Positions 18,679-27,394 of a stretch of DNA of 49,212 nucleotides are shown here, in pieces. The translations under genes and the position numbers were made by a program. This DNA comes from Piscinibacter sp. (GTDB lineage: Bacteria; Pseudomonadota; Gammaproteobacteria; Burkholderiales; Burkholderiaceae_C), in NCBI GenBank assembly GCA_019635485.1, contig JAHBZL010000039.1, forward strand, positions 1-49,212, read 5' to 3'. Numbering within the stretch: the first letter of the stretch is position 1; every line of letters starts with the position of its first letter. Below the pieces are notes generated by a model. That model saw nothing but the letters and a program-made list of their open reading frames with translations, was not told where the DNA came from and ran no database searches.

Positions 18679-20784
18679 ATGAGCGCGACCAAGAACCTGC
18701 TCGTCGAACTGTTCGTCGAGGAACTGCCGCCGAAGGCGCTGAAGAAGCTCGGCGAGGCGTTTGCCGAGGGGATCGCGAAGGGCCTGCGCGCGCAGGGGCT
18801 GGCCGACGAGCAGTCCGCCGCGACGCCGTTCGCCTCGCCGCGGCGCCTGGCCGTGCACGTCTCGCACGTCGCGACGCAGGCAGCCGATCGTGCGGTCTCG
18901 ACCAAGCTGATGCCGGTGGCCGTCGGCCTGGCGGCGGACGGCACGCCGACGCCCGCGCTGCTGAAGAAGCTGGCGGCCGTCGGTGCCGATGCGTCCGCGG
19001 TGCCGCGGCTGCAGCGCCGGCCGGACGGCAAGGCGGAAGTGCTGTTCCTGGACAGCACCGTGACGGGCGCGACGCTGGCCGAGGGCCTGCAGAAGGCGCT
19101 CGACGACGCGCTGGCCGCGCTGCCGATCCCGAAGGTGATGCAGTACCAGCTGGCGGACGGCTGGAGCAGCGTGAACTTCGTGCGCCCGGCGCACGGCCTG
19201 GTCGCGCTGCACGGCGCGGAGGTCGTGCCGGTGCGTGCGCTCGGGCTGGACGCGGGGCGGCAGACGCGCGGCCACCGCTTCGAGGCCCGGGTCGATCCGG
19301 TCGTGCTGCAGGACGCCGACCACTACGCGCGCCAGCTCGACGAGCAGGGCGCGGTGATCGCCAGCTTCGCCGCCCGGCGCAGCGAGATCGAGCGCCAGCT
19401 GCGCCACGCGGCCACGCTGCAGGGCCTGAGCCCGATCGAGGACGAGGCGCTGCTGGACGAGGTGACCGCGCTGGTCGAGCGACCCAACGTGCTGCTGGCG
19501 CGGTTCGAGCCCGAGTTCCTGGCCGTGCCGCAGGAATGCCTGATCCTGACGATGAAGGCGAACCAGAAGTACTTCCCGCTGCTCGACGCGGCGGGCCGGC
19601 TGACCAGCCAGTTCCTGGTCGTCAGCAACATCCGGCCGGACGACGCGAGCCGCGTGGTCGGCGGCAACGAGCGGGTCGTGCGGCCCCGCCTGGCGGACGC
19701 CAAGTTCTTCTTCGACCAGGACCGCAAGCGCCCGCTCGCGGCGCGCATCGACGGGCTCGGCAAGGTCGTCTACCACGCGAAGCTGGGCTCGATGGGCGAA
19801 CGTGTCGGGCGCGTGCGCGAGATCGCGCGCGAGATCGGCATGCTGCTCGGCGGCGCGGCGCTGGCCGCGAGCGCCGACCAGGCGGCGCACCTGGCCAAGG
19901 CCGACCTGCTGACCGACATGGTCGGCGAGTTCCCGGAGCTGCAGGGCATCATGGGCGGCTACTACGCGCGCCACGACGGCGAGAGCGAGGAGGTCGCGCT
20001 GGCCGTCGAGGACCACTACAAGCCGCGTTTCGCCGGCGATGCGCTGCCGCGCAACCCGACCGGGCTGGCCGTCGCGCTGGCCGACAAGCTCGAGACGCTG
20101 ACCGGCCTGTTCGGCATCGGCCAGGTGCCCACGGGCGACAAGGACCCGTTCGCGCTGCGCCGCCATGCGCTCGGGCTGATCCGCATGCTGATCGAGCGCG
20201 AGCTGCCGCTGGAGTTGCCGCACCTGGTGGCTGTCGCGTTCAAGGCCTTCGGTCCGCAGCATGGCCAGGCGCAGGCGGAGCTCGGCTATTTCCTGCGCGA
20301 GCGCCTGGTCGGATGGCTGCGCGAGGCGGGCTACCAGGCGCAGGAGGTCGACGCAGTGGTCGAGGCGCGCCCGGCACGCTGGGCCGAGATCCCGAAGCGG
20401 CTCGATGCCGTGCGCGCGTTCAGGGCGCTGCCGGAGTCGGCCTCCCTCGCGGCGGCCAACAAGCGTGTCGGCAACATCCTGAAGAAGAGCGAGGAGAAGG
20501 TGGCGCCGCAGGCCGACGCCGCGCTGCTGCAGGAAGACGCCGAACGCGCGCTGCACGCGGCGCTGCAGGCCGTGGCGCCGCGCTCCGATGCAGCCTTCGA
20601 ACGCGGCGACTACACGGCCTCGCTGCAGGCGCTGGCCGCGCTGAAGGCGCCGGTGGACGCCTTCTTCGACAGCGTGCTCGTCAACGCCGACGACCCGCGC
20701 CTGCGCGCCAACCGGCTCGGCCTGCTGGCGCAGTTGCATGCGGCGATGAACCGCGTGGCTGACCTGTCCCGCCTCGCGACATGA
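18679..20784 (+). CDS. glyS: Glycyl-tRNA synthetase beta subunit
   Basis: 701 residues, a normal length for GlyS. It starts NLLVELFVEELPPKALKKLG and carries the blocks FASPRRLAVHV, VPQECLILTMKANQKYFPL and GNERVVRPRLADAKFFFDQD. The HD-like region (about 370-420) and the C-terminal DALR anticodon-binding domain (about 590-690) follow. The start is three bases after the glyQ stop. A short GC palindrome, CCCCGCGGGG at 20811-20820, follows in the gap before gmhB and may partly terminate. Confidence 0.97.
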   Translation: MSATKNLLVELFVEELPPKALKKLGEAFAEGIAKGLRAQGLADEQSAATPFASPRRLAVHVSHVATQAADRAVSTKLMPVAVGLAADGTPTPALLKKLAAVGADASAVPRLQRRPDGKAEVLFLDSTVTGATLAEGLQKALDDALAALPIPKVMQYQLADGWSSVNFVRPAHGLVALHGAEVVPVRALGLDAGRQTRGHRFEARVDPVVLQDADHYARQLDEQGAVIASFAARRSEIERQLRHAATLQGLSPIEDEALLDEVTALVERPNVLLARFEPEFLAVPQECLILTMKANQKYFPLLDAAGRLTSQFLVVSNIRPDDASRVVGGNERVVRPRLADAKFFFDQDRKRPLAARIDGLGKVVYHAKLGSMGERVGRVREIAREIGMLLGGAALAASADQAAHLAKADLLTDMVGEFPELQGIMGGYYARHDGESEEVALAVEDHYKPRFAGDALPRNPTGLAVALADKLETLTGLFGIGQVPTGDKDPFALRRHALGLIRMLIERELPLELPHLVAVAFKAFGPQHGQAQAELGYFLRERLVGWLREAGYQAQEVDAVVEARPARWAEIPKRLDAVRAFRALPESASLAAANKRVGNILKKSEEKVAPQADAALLQEDAERALHAALQAVAPRSDAAFERGDYTASLQALAALKAPVDAFFDSVLVNADDPRLRANRLGLLAQLHAAMNRVADLSRLAT

Positions 20785-20841
20785 CGGCCCCTCGCCGACT
20801 CGCATCCGTCCCCCGCGGGGATGTCCGGCCGGAGCGCTGAC

Positions 20842-21465
20842 ATGCATACCGCCATGAAGCTCGTCATCCTGGACCGCGACGGCACGATCAACGAGGACCG
20901 CGACGACTACGTCAAGGGTCCCGACGAGTGGGTGCCGATCCCGGGCGCGCTGGAGGCCATCGCGCGGCTGAACCACGCCGGCTGGCACACGGTGGTGGCG
21001 AGCAACCAGTCCGGCATCGGCCGCGGCCTGTTCGACATGGCGACGCTGAACGCGATGCACCTGAAGATGCACCAGCTGCTGGCCAAACAGGGCGGGCGCA
21101 TCGACGCCGTGTTCTTCTGCCCGCACACGCCCGAGGACGGCTGCGACTGCCGCAAGCCGCTGCCCGGCCTGTTCCGGCAGATCGGCGAGCGCTACGGAGT
21201 CGACCTGTCGCAGGTGCCGGTGGTCGGCGACGTGCTGCGCGACCTGCAGGCCGGCAGCGCGGTCGGCTGCATGCCGCACCTGGTGCGCACCGGCAAGGCC
21301 GCGCGCATGGGCCCCGGCGAGATCGAGCGGCTGTGCGCCCAGGTGCCGGGCACGCAGGTGCACGACGACCTGGAGGCCTTCGCCGAGTGGCTGATCGCGC
21401 ACGACCGCGAGCAGCGTGGCCTGCCGGTGGACGCCGACGCGGGCACCCGCAAGCGCGACGCATGA
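20842..21465 (+). CDS. gmhB: D-glycero-beta-D-manno-heptose 1,7-bisphosphate 7-phosphatase
   Basis: 207 residues from the ATG at 20842, chosen because GGAG sits seven bases upstream; an in-frame ATG at 20854 would also fit. It is a HAD-family phosphatase in ADP-heptose synthesis for the lipopolysaccharide core. The nucleophile motif is DRDGTIN (Asp11, Asp13). The GmhB zinc loop is C93-P-H95...C101-D-C103. The SNQSGIGRG motif follows the family. The stop overlaps the plsC start as ATGA. Confidence 0.93.
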   Translation: MHTAMKLVILDRDGTINEDRDDYVKGPDEWVPIPGALEAIARLNHAGWHTVVASNQSGIGRGLFDMATLNAMHLKMHQLLAKQGGRIDAVFFCPHTPEDGCDCRKPLPGLFRQIGERYGVDLSQVPVVGDVLRDLQAGSAVGCMPHLVRTGKAARMGPGEIERLCAQVPGTQVHDDLEAFAEWLIAHDREQRGLPVDADAGTRKRDA

Positions 21466-22208
21466 ACGCGCTGCGCTCCGGCCTGTTCGTGCTGTGGATG
21501 GTGGTGACGGTGATCCCGTACGCCGTCGCCGTGCTGCTGCTGTCGATCTTCGTGCGCGGCGACCGCCTGTACTGGTTCACCGTCGTCTGGCTGCGCCTGG
21601 CGATCTGGGGCGCGCGCGTCATCTGCGGCGTGCATGCGCGGGTGCAGGGCCGCGACAACCTGCCCGACGGGCCGGCGATCCTGTGCCCGAAACACCAGTC
21701 GACCTGGGAGACCTTCGCCTTCCCGACGCTGATGCCGCGCCCGCTGTGCTACGTGTTCAAGCGCGAGCTGCTGATGATCCCGTTCTTCGGCTGGGCGATG
21801 GGGCGGCTGGACATGATCCACATCGACCGCAGCAAGCGCACCGAGGCGTGGAACAAGGTCGCCGAGCAGGGCCGGCGCTTCATGGCCGAAGGCCACTGGG
21901 TGATCATGTTCCCGGAAGGCACGCGAACGCCGCGCGGCGGCCAGGGCACCTACAAGAGCGGCGCCGCGCGGCTCGCGGTGGCCACCGACGTGCCGCTGGT
22001 GCCGATCGCCGTCACCTCGGGGCGCTGCTGGCCGCGCAAGCGCTTCACGCTGCGCCCGGGTCTCGTCGACATCTCGATCGGCCCGCCGATCCCCGTCGAC
22101 GGGCGCGATCCGGACGCGCTGATGCGCGAGGTCGAGGCCTGGATCGAAGCCGAGATGCGCCGGCTCGATCCGCAGGCCTACACCAGCGGCGCGCCGCCGG
22201 CGCCGTAG
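21462..22208 (+). CDS. plsC: 1-acyl-sn-glycerol-3-phosphate acyltransferase
   Basis: 248 residues, inner membrane. One or two N-terminal hydrophobic segments (about 8-52) precede the acyltransferase domain (about 60-220). Instead of the textbook HX4D, the active-site motif reads H78-QSTW-E83, within CPKHQSTWET. FPEGTRT is present, and IDRSKR matches the glycerol-phosphate motif. It makes phosphatidic acid. Overlap with gmhB indicates translational coupling. Confidence 0.92.
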   Translation: MNALRSGLFVLWMVVTVIPYAVAVLLLSIFVRGDRLYWFTVVWLRLAIWGARVICGVHARVQGRDNLPDGPAILCPKHQSTWETFAFPTLMPRPLCYVFKRELLMIPFFGWAMGRLDMIHIDRSKRTEAWNKVAEQGRRFMAEGHWVIMFPEGTRTPRGGQGTYKSGAARLAVATDVPLVPIAVTSGRCWPRKRFTLRPGLVDISIGPPIPVDGRDPDALMREVEAWIEAEMRRLDPQAYTSGAPPAP

Positions 22209-22219
22209 ACTTCGATTCC

Positions 22220-23119
22220 ATGCCGCGCCCGCCCGCCCGCACCGACGCCCCGCAGCTTTCGCTGTTCGACGACGGCGCGCCGGCGGAGACGACCGCGGCG
22301 CCGCTGGTGCCGCCGCGCGAGACGGCCGCCCCCGCTGCGCCGCGGCCGCCGCTGCCGGCCGGCGAGTTCCGCCATCCGCAGGCGGACCGCGAGATCCGCC
22401 TGCAGCAGCACCTGGTGGCCTACGCGCTGACGCGGGTGCGCCGGCGCAGCATCGGCTTCGTGGTCGGCACCGAGGGCCTGTCGGTGAAGGCGCCGCGCTG
22501 GGTCGGCATCGCGGACATCGAGACGGCGCTGCGCGAGAAGGCGGGCTGGATCCTGCGCAAGCTGCGCGAGCAGCAGGAGCGTGGCGCGCGCCTGCAGGCG
22601 GCGCGGGTCGAATGGCGCGACGGCGCCACGGTGCCCTTCCTCGGCGAGACGGTGATCGTCGTGCTCGACGCCCGGGCGACTGGCGCGATCCTGAACAGCG
22701 ACGCGGACGCGCTGCCCGGCGTGCCGCGGCTGACCCTGCACGTGGGGCTGCCGCACACCGCCGCGCCGGAGCAGATCCGCGACGCGGTGCAGAGCTGGCT
22801 GCAGCGCCAGGCGCGCCGCGTCTTCGAAGAGCGCGTGCAGCACTTCGCGGCGCGGCTCGGCGTGCGCTGCACGCGACTCTCGCTGTCCTCGGCGCAGACC
22901 CGCTGGGGCAGCGCCAGCGCCGACGGTTCGGTGCGCCTGAACTGGCGCCTGATCCACTTCGCGCTGCCGACCATCGACTACGTGGTCACGCACGAGCTGG
23001 CGCACCTGCGCGAGATGAACCACAGCCCGCGCTTCTGGGACGTGGTGCGCTCGGTGCTGCCCGACTACGAGCAGCACCGCGGAACGCTGAAGGACGACGT
23101 GCTGCCGGTGTTCGACTGA
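22220..23119 (+). CDS. YgjP-like zinc metallopeptidase domain protein (DUF45)
   Basis: 299 residues. A Pro/Ala-rich N-terminus (1-60) is followed by the DUF45/YgjP domain, which ends in HELAHLREMNHSPRFW with the zinc ligands His258, His262 and probably His268, and Glu259 as catalytic base. No signal peptide is visible, so it is probably cytoplasmic, as in other SprT/YgjP-like proteins. It begins 11 bases after plsC and closes this operon; a hairpin follows at 23120-23136. The substrate is unknown. Confidence 0.9.
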   Translation: MPRPPARTDAPQLSLFDDGAPAETTAAPLVPPRETAAPAAPRPPLPAGEFRHPQADREIRLQQHLVAYALTRVRRRSIGFVVGTEGLSVKAPRWVGIADIETALREKAGWILRKLREQQERGARLQAARVEWRDGATVPFLGETVIVVLDARATGAILNSDADALPGVPRLTLHVGLPHTAAPEQIRDAVQSWLQRQARRVFEERVQHFAARLGVRCTRLSLSSAQTRWGSASADGSVRLNWRLIHFALPTIDYVVTHELAHLREMNHSPRFWDVVRSVLPDYEQHRGTLKDDVLPVFD

Positions 23120-23136
23120 ACGCCCCGTTTCGGGGC
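23120..23136 (+). terminator. Hairpin after the YgjP-like gene
   Basis: CGCCCCG-TTT-CGGGGCG starts at the base after the stop codon. The stem is perfect with a three-base loop but no T-run, so it may be a weak or factor-assisted terminator. Confidence 0.5.
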
Positions 23137-23142
23137 GATCAT

Positions 23143-23157
23143 GGCACCATAATGGTG
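23143..23157. promoter_or_regulatory. Predicted NtrC binding site
   Basis: GCACCATAATGGTGC fits the NtrC enhancer consensus GCACY-N5-RGTGC exactly, with arms GCACCAT and ATGGTGC around one central base. Its centre is about 64 bases upstream of the start point expected from the sigma-54 element at 23188-23202. It lies between the hairpin after the YgjP-like gene and the importer operon. Confidence 0.6.
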
Positions 23158-23187
23158 CGCCATGAGAACCGGCCGGCAGACCCCGCG

Positions 23188-23202
23188 TGGCACATCGCTT
23201 GC
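23188..23202 (+). promoter_or_regulatory. Predicted sigma-54 (-24/-12) promoter
   Basis: TGGCAC-ATCGC-TTGC matches the core of the sigma-54 consensus TGGCAC-N5-TTGC at all ten fixed positions, with GG and GC ten bases apart. Transcription would begin near 23214, only about three bases before the ATG at 23217, so the message would be almost leaderless. That short leader is the weak point of the prediction. The NtrC-like site upstream supports it. Confidence 0.6.
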
Positions 23203-23216
23203 GTAAGGCCGCGGCC

Positions 23217-24212
23217 ATGTCCGTCGACTCCCGGCTCGAGCTGGTCCACCTCACCAAGCGCTACGGCACGACCACCGCCGTCGACCGCATCGACCTGAAG
23301 ATCGCCCCCGGCAGCTACTGCTGCCTGCTCGGGCCCTCGGGCTGCGGCAAGACCACGACGCTGCGCATGATCGCCGGCCACGAGATCGCGACCGAGGGCG
23401 ACATCCTGCTCGGCGGGCGCAACATCACCGCGCTGCCGGCGGCGGCGCGAGGCACGGCGATGATGTTCCAGAGCTACGCGCTGTTCCCGCACCTGTCGGC
23501 GCAGGAGAACGTCGCCTTCAGCCTGAAGATGCGCGGGGTCGACAAGGGCACGCGGCTGAAGAAGGCGGCCGAGCTGCTCGAGCGCGTCTCGCTCGGGCAC
23601 CTCGCGCACCGCAAGCCGGCCGAGCTGTCCGGCGGTCAGCAGCAGCGCGTGGCGCTGGCGCGCGCGCTGATCACCGAGCCGAAGGCGCTGCTGCTGGACG
23701 AGCCGCTCTCGGCGCTCGACCCGTTCCTGCGCATCAAGATGCGCGCCGAGCTGAAGGACTGGCAGAAGTCGCTCGGCATGACCTTCGTGCACGTCACGCA
23801 CTCCCAGGAGGAGGCGATGGCGCTGGCGGACCAGGTGGTCGTGATGAGCAACGGCCGCATCGAGCAGGACGCCACGCCGCACGAGCTGTTCAATGCGCCG
23901 CGCAGCGAGTTCGTCGCGCGCTTCATCGGCGGGCACAACGTGATCCCGTCGTCGCGCGGGCTGCTCGCGGTGCGCGCCGACCGCACGAAGCTCTCGCGCA
24001 CGCCGCTGCCCGACGGCGATGCCGCCGTGGCCGGCACGGTGCGCGAGGTCGAGTACCAGGGCACGCACGTGCTGCTGACGCTGACCAGCCCGCGCGTGCC
24101 CGAGCTCACCGTGATGCTGCCCGAATCCGAGTTCGACGCTTCGCCCTGGGCCCGGGGCGACAGCGCCTGCGCCCACTGGGACCTGGAGCGCGCCCACGTG
24201 CTCGCGGCCTGA
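23217..24212 (+). CDS. ABC transporter ATP-binding protein, PotA-like
   Basis: 331 residues. The nucleotide-binding domain has Walker A GPSGCGKTT, the Q-loop MMFQSYALFPHL, the signature LSGGQQQRVALARAL, Walker B ALLLDEP and the H-loop VTHSQEEAMAL. The C-terminal part (about 245-330) is a TOBE-like regulatory domain. The ATG at 23217 was preferred to a GTG at 23187, because the latter lies in front of the predicted transcription start. It is the first gene of a five-gene unit (ATPase, binding protein, two permeases, deacetylase-like protein). Named PotA-like by similarity; the substrate is not proven to be a polyamine. Confidence 0.93.
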   Translation: MSVDSRLELVHLTKRYGTTTAVDRIDLKIAPGSYCCLLGPSGCGKTTTLRMIAGHEIATEGDILLGGRNITALPAAARGTAMMFQSYALFPHLSAQENVAFSLKMRGVDKGTRLKKAAELLERVSLGHLAHRKPAELSGGQQQRVALARALITEPKALLLDEPLSALDPFLRIKMRAELKDWQKSLGMTFVHVTHSQEEAMALADQVVVMSNGRIEQDATPHELFNAPRSEFVARFIGGHNVIPSSRGLLAVRADRTKLSRTPLPDGDAAVAGTVREVEYQGTHVLLTLTSPRVPELTVMLPESEFDASPWARGDSACAHWDLERAHVLAA

Positions 24213-24245
24213 ACGGCCGCCCCCATTCAACGAGAGGAGAAGACC

Positions 24246-25493
24246 ATGACCGACACGTCCCGCCGCAGCCTGCTCAAGGGCACCGCCGGCATCCTGGCCA
24301 CCGGCATGTTCCCGGCCGTTCACGCGCAGGAGAAGCCCGTGCTGCGCTACCTGGGCACCGCGGTGAACCAGGACAAGGCGATCGCCGAGAAGTTCAAGGC
24401 CGACACCGGCATCACGATCCAGTACGTCGCCGTCAACACCGACGAGGTGACCAAGCGCGCGGTGACCTCGCCGAACAGCTTCGACCTGATCGACACCGAG
24501 TACTTCTCGCTGAAGAAGATCATCCCGACCGGCAACCTGCTGGGCATCGACACCAAGCGCATCAAGAACGCCGACAAGATCACGACGCTCTTCACCAAGG
24601 GCGAGGTGGGTGGCAAGAAGGTCGGCGACCAGGGCACCGCGCCGAAGAAGGTGATGTACCTGACCAAGCCGGACGCCAAGACCTTCAGCGCCGAGCCGAC
24701 GCAGTACATGACGCTGATCCCGACCGTCTACAACGCCGACACGCTGGGCATCCGCCCGGACCTGATCAAGCGCCCGATCGAGAGCTGGAAGGAGCTGCTG
24801 AACCCCGAGTTCAAGGGCAAGGCCTCGATCCTGAACATCCCCTCGATCGGCATCATGGACGCGGCGATGGTGGTCGAGGCGATGGGCCTGTACAAGTACC
24901 CCGACAAGGGGAACATGACGAAGAAGGAGATCGACCTCACGATCAAGACGCTGATCGAGGCCAAGAAGGCCGGCCAGTTCCGCTCGCTGTGGAAGGACTT
25001 CAACGAGTCGGTCAACCTGATGGCCTCCGGCGAGGTGGTGATCCAGTCGATGTGGAGCCCGGCGGTGACCGCGGTGCGCACCAAGGGCATCGCCTGCACC
25101 TACCAGCCGCTGAAGGAGGGGTACCGCGCCTGGGCCGCCGGCTTCGGCGTGCCGAAGACGCTGGCCGGCAAGAAGGCCGACGCCGCCTACGAGTTCATCA
25201 ACTGGTTCCTCGACGGCTGGGCCGGCGCCTACCTGAACCGCCAAGGCTACTACAGCGCCGTGCTCGAGACCGCCAAGGCCAAGATGGAGGCCTACGAGTG
25301 GGCCTACTGGATGGAAGGCAAGGCGGCCGAGAAGGACATCAAGAGCCCGAACGGCCAGCTGCTCGCCAAGGCCGGCGAGAAGCGCGACGGCGGCTCCTAC
25401 GAGGACCGCATGGGCGGCATCGCCTGCTGGAACGCCGTGATGGACGAGAACGTCTACATGGTCCAGAAGTGGAACGAATTCGTCGCCGCGTGA
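24246..25493 (+). CDS. Periplasmic substrate-binding protein of a PotD-like importer
   Basis: 415 residues. A Tat-type signal (twin Arg in SRRSLLKG, residues 6-7, cleavage near VHAQ) sends a folded protein to the periplasm. The rest is a spermidine/putrescine-type binding fold (IPTVYNADTLGIRPD, SWKELLNPEFKGKASILNIP, EFINWFLDGWAGAYLNRQGY). The polyamine-binding acidic residues cannot be confirmed by eye. Strong AGAGGAG ribosome site. It lies 33 bases after the ATPase gene, and a repeat element separates it from the permease genes. Confidence 0.92.
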   Translation: MTDTSRRSLLKGTAGILATGMFPAVHAQEKPVLRYLGTAVNQDKAIAEKFKADTGITIQYVAVNTDEVTKRAVTSPNSFDLIDTEYFSLKKIIPTGNLLGIDTKRIKNADKITTLFTKGEVGGKKVGDQGTAPKKVMYLTKPDAKTFSAEPTQYMTLIPTVYNADTLGIRPDLIKRPIESWKELLNPEFKGKASILNIPSIGIMDAAMVVEAMGLYKYPDKGNMTKKEIDLTIKTLIEAKKAGQFRSLWKDFNESVNLMASGEVVIQSMWSPAVTAVRTKGIACTYQPLKEGYRAWAAGFGVPKTLAGKKADAAYEFINWFLDGWAGAYLNRQGYYSAVLETAKAKMEAYEWAYWMEGKAAEKDIKSPNGQLLAKAGEKRDGGSYEDRMGGIACWNAVMDENVYMVQKWNEFVAA

Positions 25494-25500
25494 CGTGACT

Positions 25501-25583
25501 CCCCCCCGAAGCGCCTCCGGCGCTCCCCCCCGGGGGGGCGCCGCCAGCGGACCGGCAAAGCCGGATCCGCGGCGGCCGCTTGA
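25501..25583. repeat. Intergenic double-hairpin repeat, copy B
   Basis: This is related to 9419-9498: hairpin AGCGCC-TCC-GGCGCT (25510-25524), palindrome of seven C and seven G (25525-25538), and the shared tail GCCGGATCCGCGG. It lies inside the importer operon, between the binding-protein and first permease genes. There it could stabilise the upstream message or reduce read-through, giving more binding protein than permease. Confidence 0.75.
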
Positions 25584-25619
25584 GGGCGGCTTCGCTGCGC
25601 TCGCCGTTTCGTCGATGGG

Positions 25620-26510
25620 GTGCGCGTGAGTCCGGGCGGGCTGAAGGGCGGGCCGCCGGCCTGGCTGCAGGCGCTGCCTTTCGGGGCGGTGTTTGCGTTC
25701 TTCTTCGTCGCGCCGCTGCTGATGATCGTGGCGGTCAGCTTCTGGCCGACCAGCGACTACGCGCTGGTGCCCGGGTTCACCGGGGAGAACTACGTCTCGA
25801 TCTTCTCGGGCTGCAGCGACCTCGCCGACCCCTGCGTGACGCTGAAGACCTACTGGTCGACGCTGCGCTTCTCGTTCTTCACCTGGCTCGCCTCGCTGCT
25901 GCTGGGTTTCACGATCGCCTACTTCCTCGCCTTCCACGTGCGCAGCGTGGCGGTGCAGACGGTGCTGTTCGTGCTGTGCACGATCCCGTTCTGGACCAGC
26001 AACGTGATCCGCATGATCTCGTGGATCCCGCTGCTCGGCCGCAACGGGCTGGTCAACCAGGGGCTGGTCGGCCTCGGCATCGTGGACCAGCCGCAGGAGT
26101 GGCTGCTGTTCTCCGAGTTCTCGGTCGTGCTCGCCTTCGTGCACCTGTACACGATGTTCATGCTGGTGCCGATCTTCAACTCGATGATGCGCATCGACCG
26201 CGCGCTGCTGGAGGCCGCCGAGGACGCCGGCGCGTCGGCGTGGCAGACGCTGTGGAACGTGATCGTGCCGCTGTCGCGCACCGGCATCGTGATCGGCTCG
26301 ATCTTCGTCATCACGATCGTGATGGGCGACTTCGTCACCGTCGGCGTGATGGGCGGCCAGCAGATCGCGTCGGTCGGCAAGGTGATCCAGGTGCAGACCA
26401 GCTACCTGCAGTTCCCGCTCGCCGCGGCCAACGCGGTGGTGCTGCTCGCGGTGGTGCTGATGATCATCGTCGCGCTGACGCGCATGGTCGATCTCAGGAA
26501 GGAGCTCTGA
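25620..26510 (+). CDS. ABC transporter permease, PotB-like
   Basis: 296 residues from a GTG start; a second GTG two codons later is possible. About six membrane segments. The cytoplasmic EAA loop, EAAEDAGASAWQTLWNVIVP, contacts the ATPase. The large periplasmic loop between the first two segments (about 48-80) is typical of PotB relatives. It is separated from the binding protein by the repeat at 25501-25583. The next permease starts with GTG just after its stop. Confidence 0.92.
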   Translation: MRVSPGGLKGGPPAWLQALPFGAVFAFFFVAPLLMIVAVSFWPTSDYALVPGFTGENYVSIFSGCSDLADPCVTLKTYWSTLRFSFFTWLASLLLGFTIAYFLAFHVRSVAVQTVLFVLCTIPFWTSNVIRMISWIPLLGRNGLVNQGLVGLGIVDQPQEWLLFSEFSVVLAFVHLYTMFMLVPIFNSMMRIDRALLEAAEDAGASAWQTLWNVIVPLSRTGIVIGSIFVITIVMGDFVTVGVMGGQQIASVGKVIQVQTSYLQFPLAAANAVVLLAVVLMIIVALTRMVDLRKEL

Positions 26511-26512
26511 AC

Positions 26513-27394
26513 GTGGCACGCGAGGGGCGGCAGAAGGGCTTCTGGCCGCTGGCGTTCGTCTTCGGCCTGTTCGTGCTGTTCCTCTACGGCCCGGTGATCA
26601 CGATCTTCGTGCTCAGCTTCCAGGGGCCGGACGGCGGGCTGACCTTCCCGATGCGCGGCTGGTCGCTGCACTGGTACGCCGAACTGTGGAAGGGGCTGGG
26701 CGTCGTCGACATCGGCGCGGCGCTGCGCCGCTCGCTGGCGCTGGGGCTGGTCGTGATGGGGCTGACGGTGCTGCTGTCGCTGCTGGCGGGCCTTGCGTTC
26801 CGCAAGAAGCTGACCGGTGCGAACCTGCTGTTCTACGTGACGGTGGCCAGCCTGATCATGCCGTCGATCATCGTCTCGCTGGGCATCGGTCTGCAGTTCC
26901 GGCTGCTGGACGGCGCCATCAAGTGGCTGCTCGAACTGGTCGGCGCGACCGGCCTGCTCGAGAGCTACACGACCGTGCTGGGCATGTTCACCTCCGGCCT
27001 CGGCGCGCACCTGACCTGGACGCTGCCCTTCGGCCTGCTGATCATGTTCGCGGTCTTCAACCGCTTCAACCCGGCCTACGAGGAGGCTGCGCGCGACCAA
27101 GGCGCGACACCGTGGCAGACCTTCTGGCACGTGGTGCTGCCGCTGATCGGCCCGTCGGTGGTCGGCATCGGCATGTTCGGCTTCACGCTGAGCTGGGACG
27201 AGATCGCCCGCTCGTCGCAGGCGATCGGCGACCTGAACACCCTGCCGCTCGAGCTGCAGGGCCTGACGACCACGGTGACGACGCCGGCCATCTACGCGCT
27301 GGGCACGCTGACCACGGCGATCTCGCTGCTGGTGATCGTGCTGGCGCTGGGCAGCGCGGCCTGGCTCGGCCGGCGCCGGCGCGGCGGCCGATGA
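26513..27394 (+). CDS. ABC transporter permease, PotC-like
   Basis: 293 residues, starting at GTG with GGAG eight bases upstream (GGAG at 26501-26504, inside the previous gene). Six membrane segments; the EAA loop is EEAARDQGATPWQTFWHVVLP. It completes the transmembrane pair with the upstream permease. Its stop overlaps the next gene as ATGA, so the deacetylase-like protein is made together with the importer. Confidence 0.92.
   Translation: MAREGRQKGFWPLAFVFGLFVLFLYGPVITIFVLSFQGPDGGLTFPMRGWSLHWYAELWKGLGVVDIGAALRRSLALGLVVMGLTVLLSLLAGLAFRKKLTGANLLFYVTVASLIMPSIIVSLGIGLQFRLLDGAIKWLLELVGATGLLESYTTVLGMFTSGLGAHLTWTLPFGLLIMFAVFNRFNPAYEEAARDQGATPWQTFWHVVLPLIGPSVVGIGMFGFTLSWDEIARSSQAIGDLNTLPLELQGLTTTVTTPAIYALGTLTTAISLLVIVLALGSAAWLGRRRRGGR

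Noticed and set aside
17602-21402. A very long open frame (over 1,200 codons) antisense to lnt, glyQ, glyS and gmhB.
   Set aside because: It lies wholly opposite well-conserved genes and has Arg/His/Val-rich composition without domains: a GC-rich shadow frame.
23120-23136. Considered as an additional regulator site of the importer promoter.
   Set aside because: It directly abuts the upstream stop codon and has terminator-like shape; the NtrC-like site is separate from it.
23187-23216. GTG start giving ten extra residues to the importer ATPase.
   Set aside because: The codon overlaps the sigma-54 promoter element and would lie upstream of the expected transcript.
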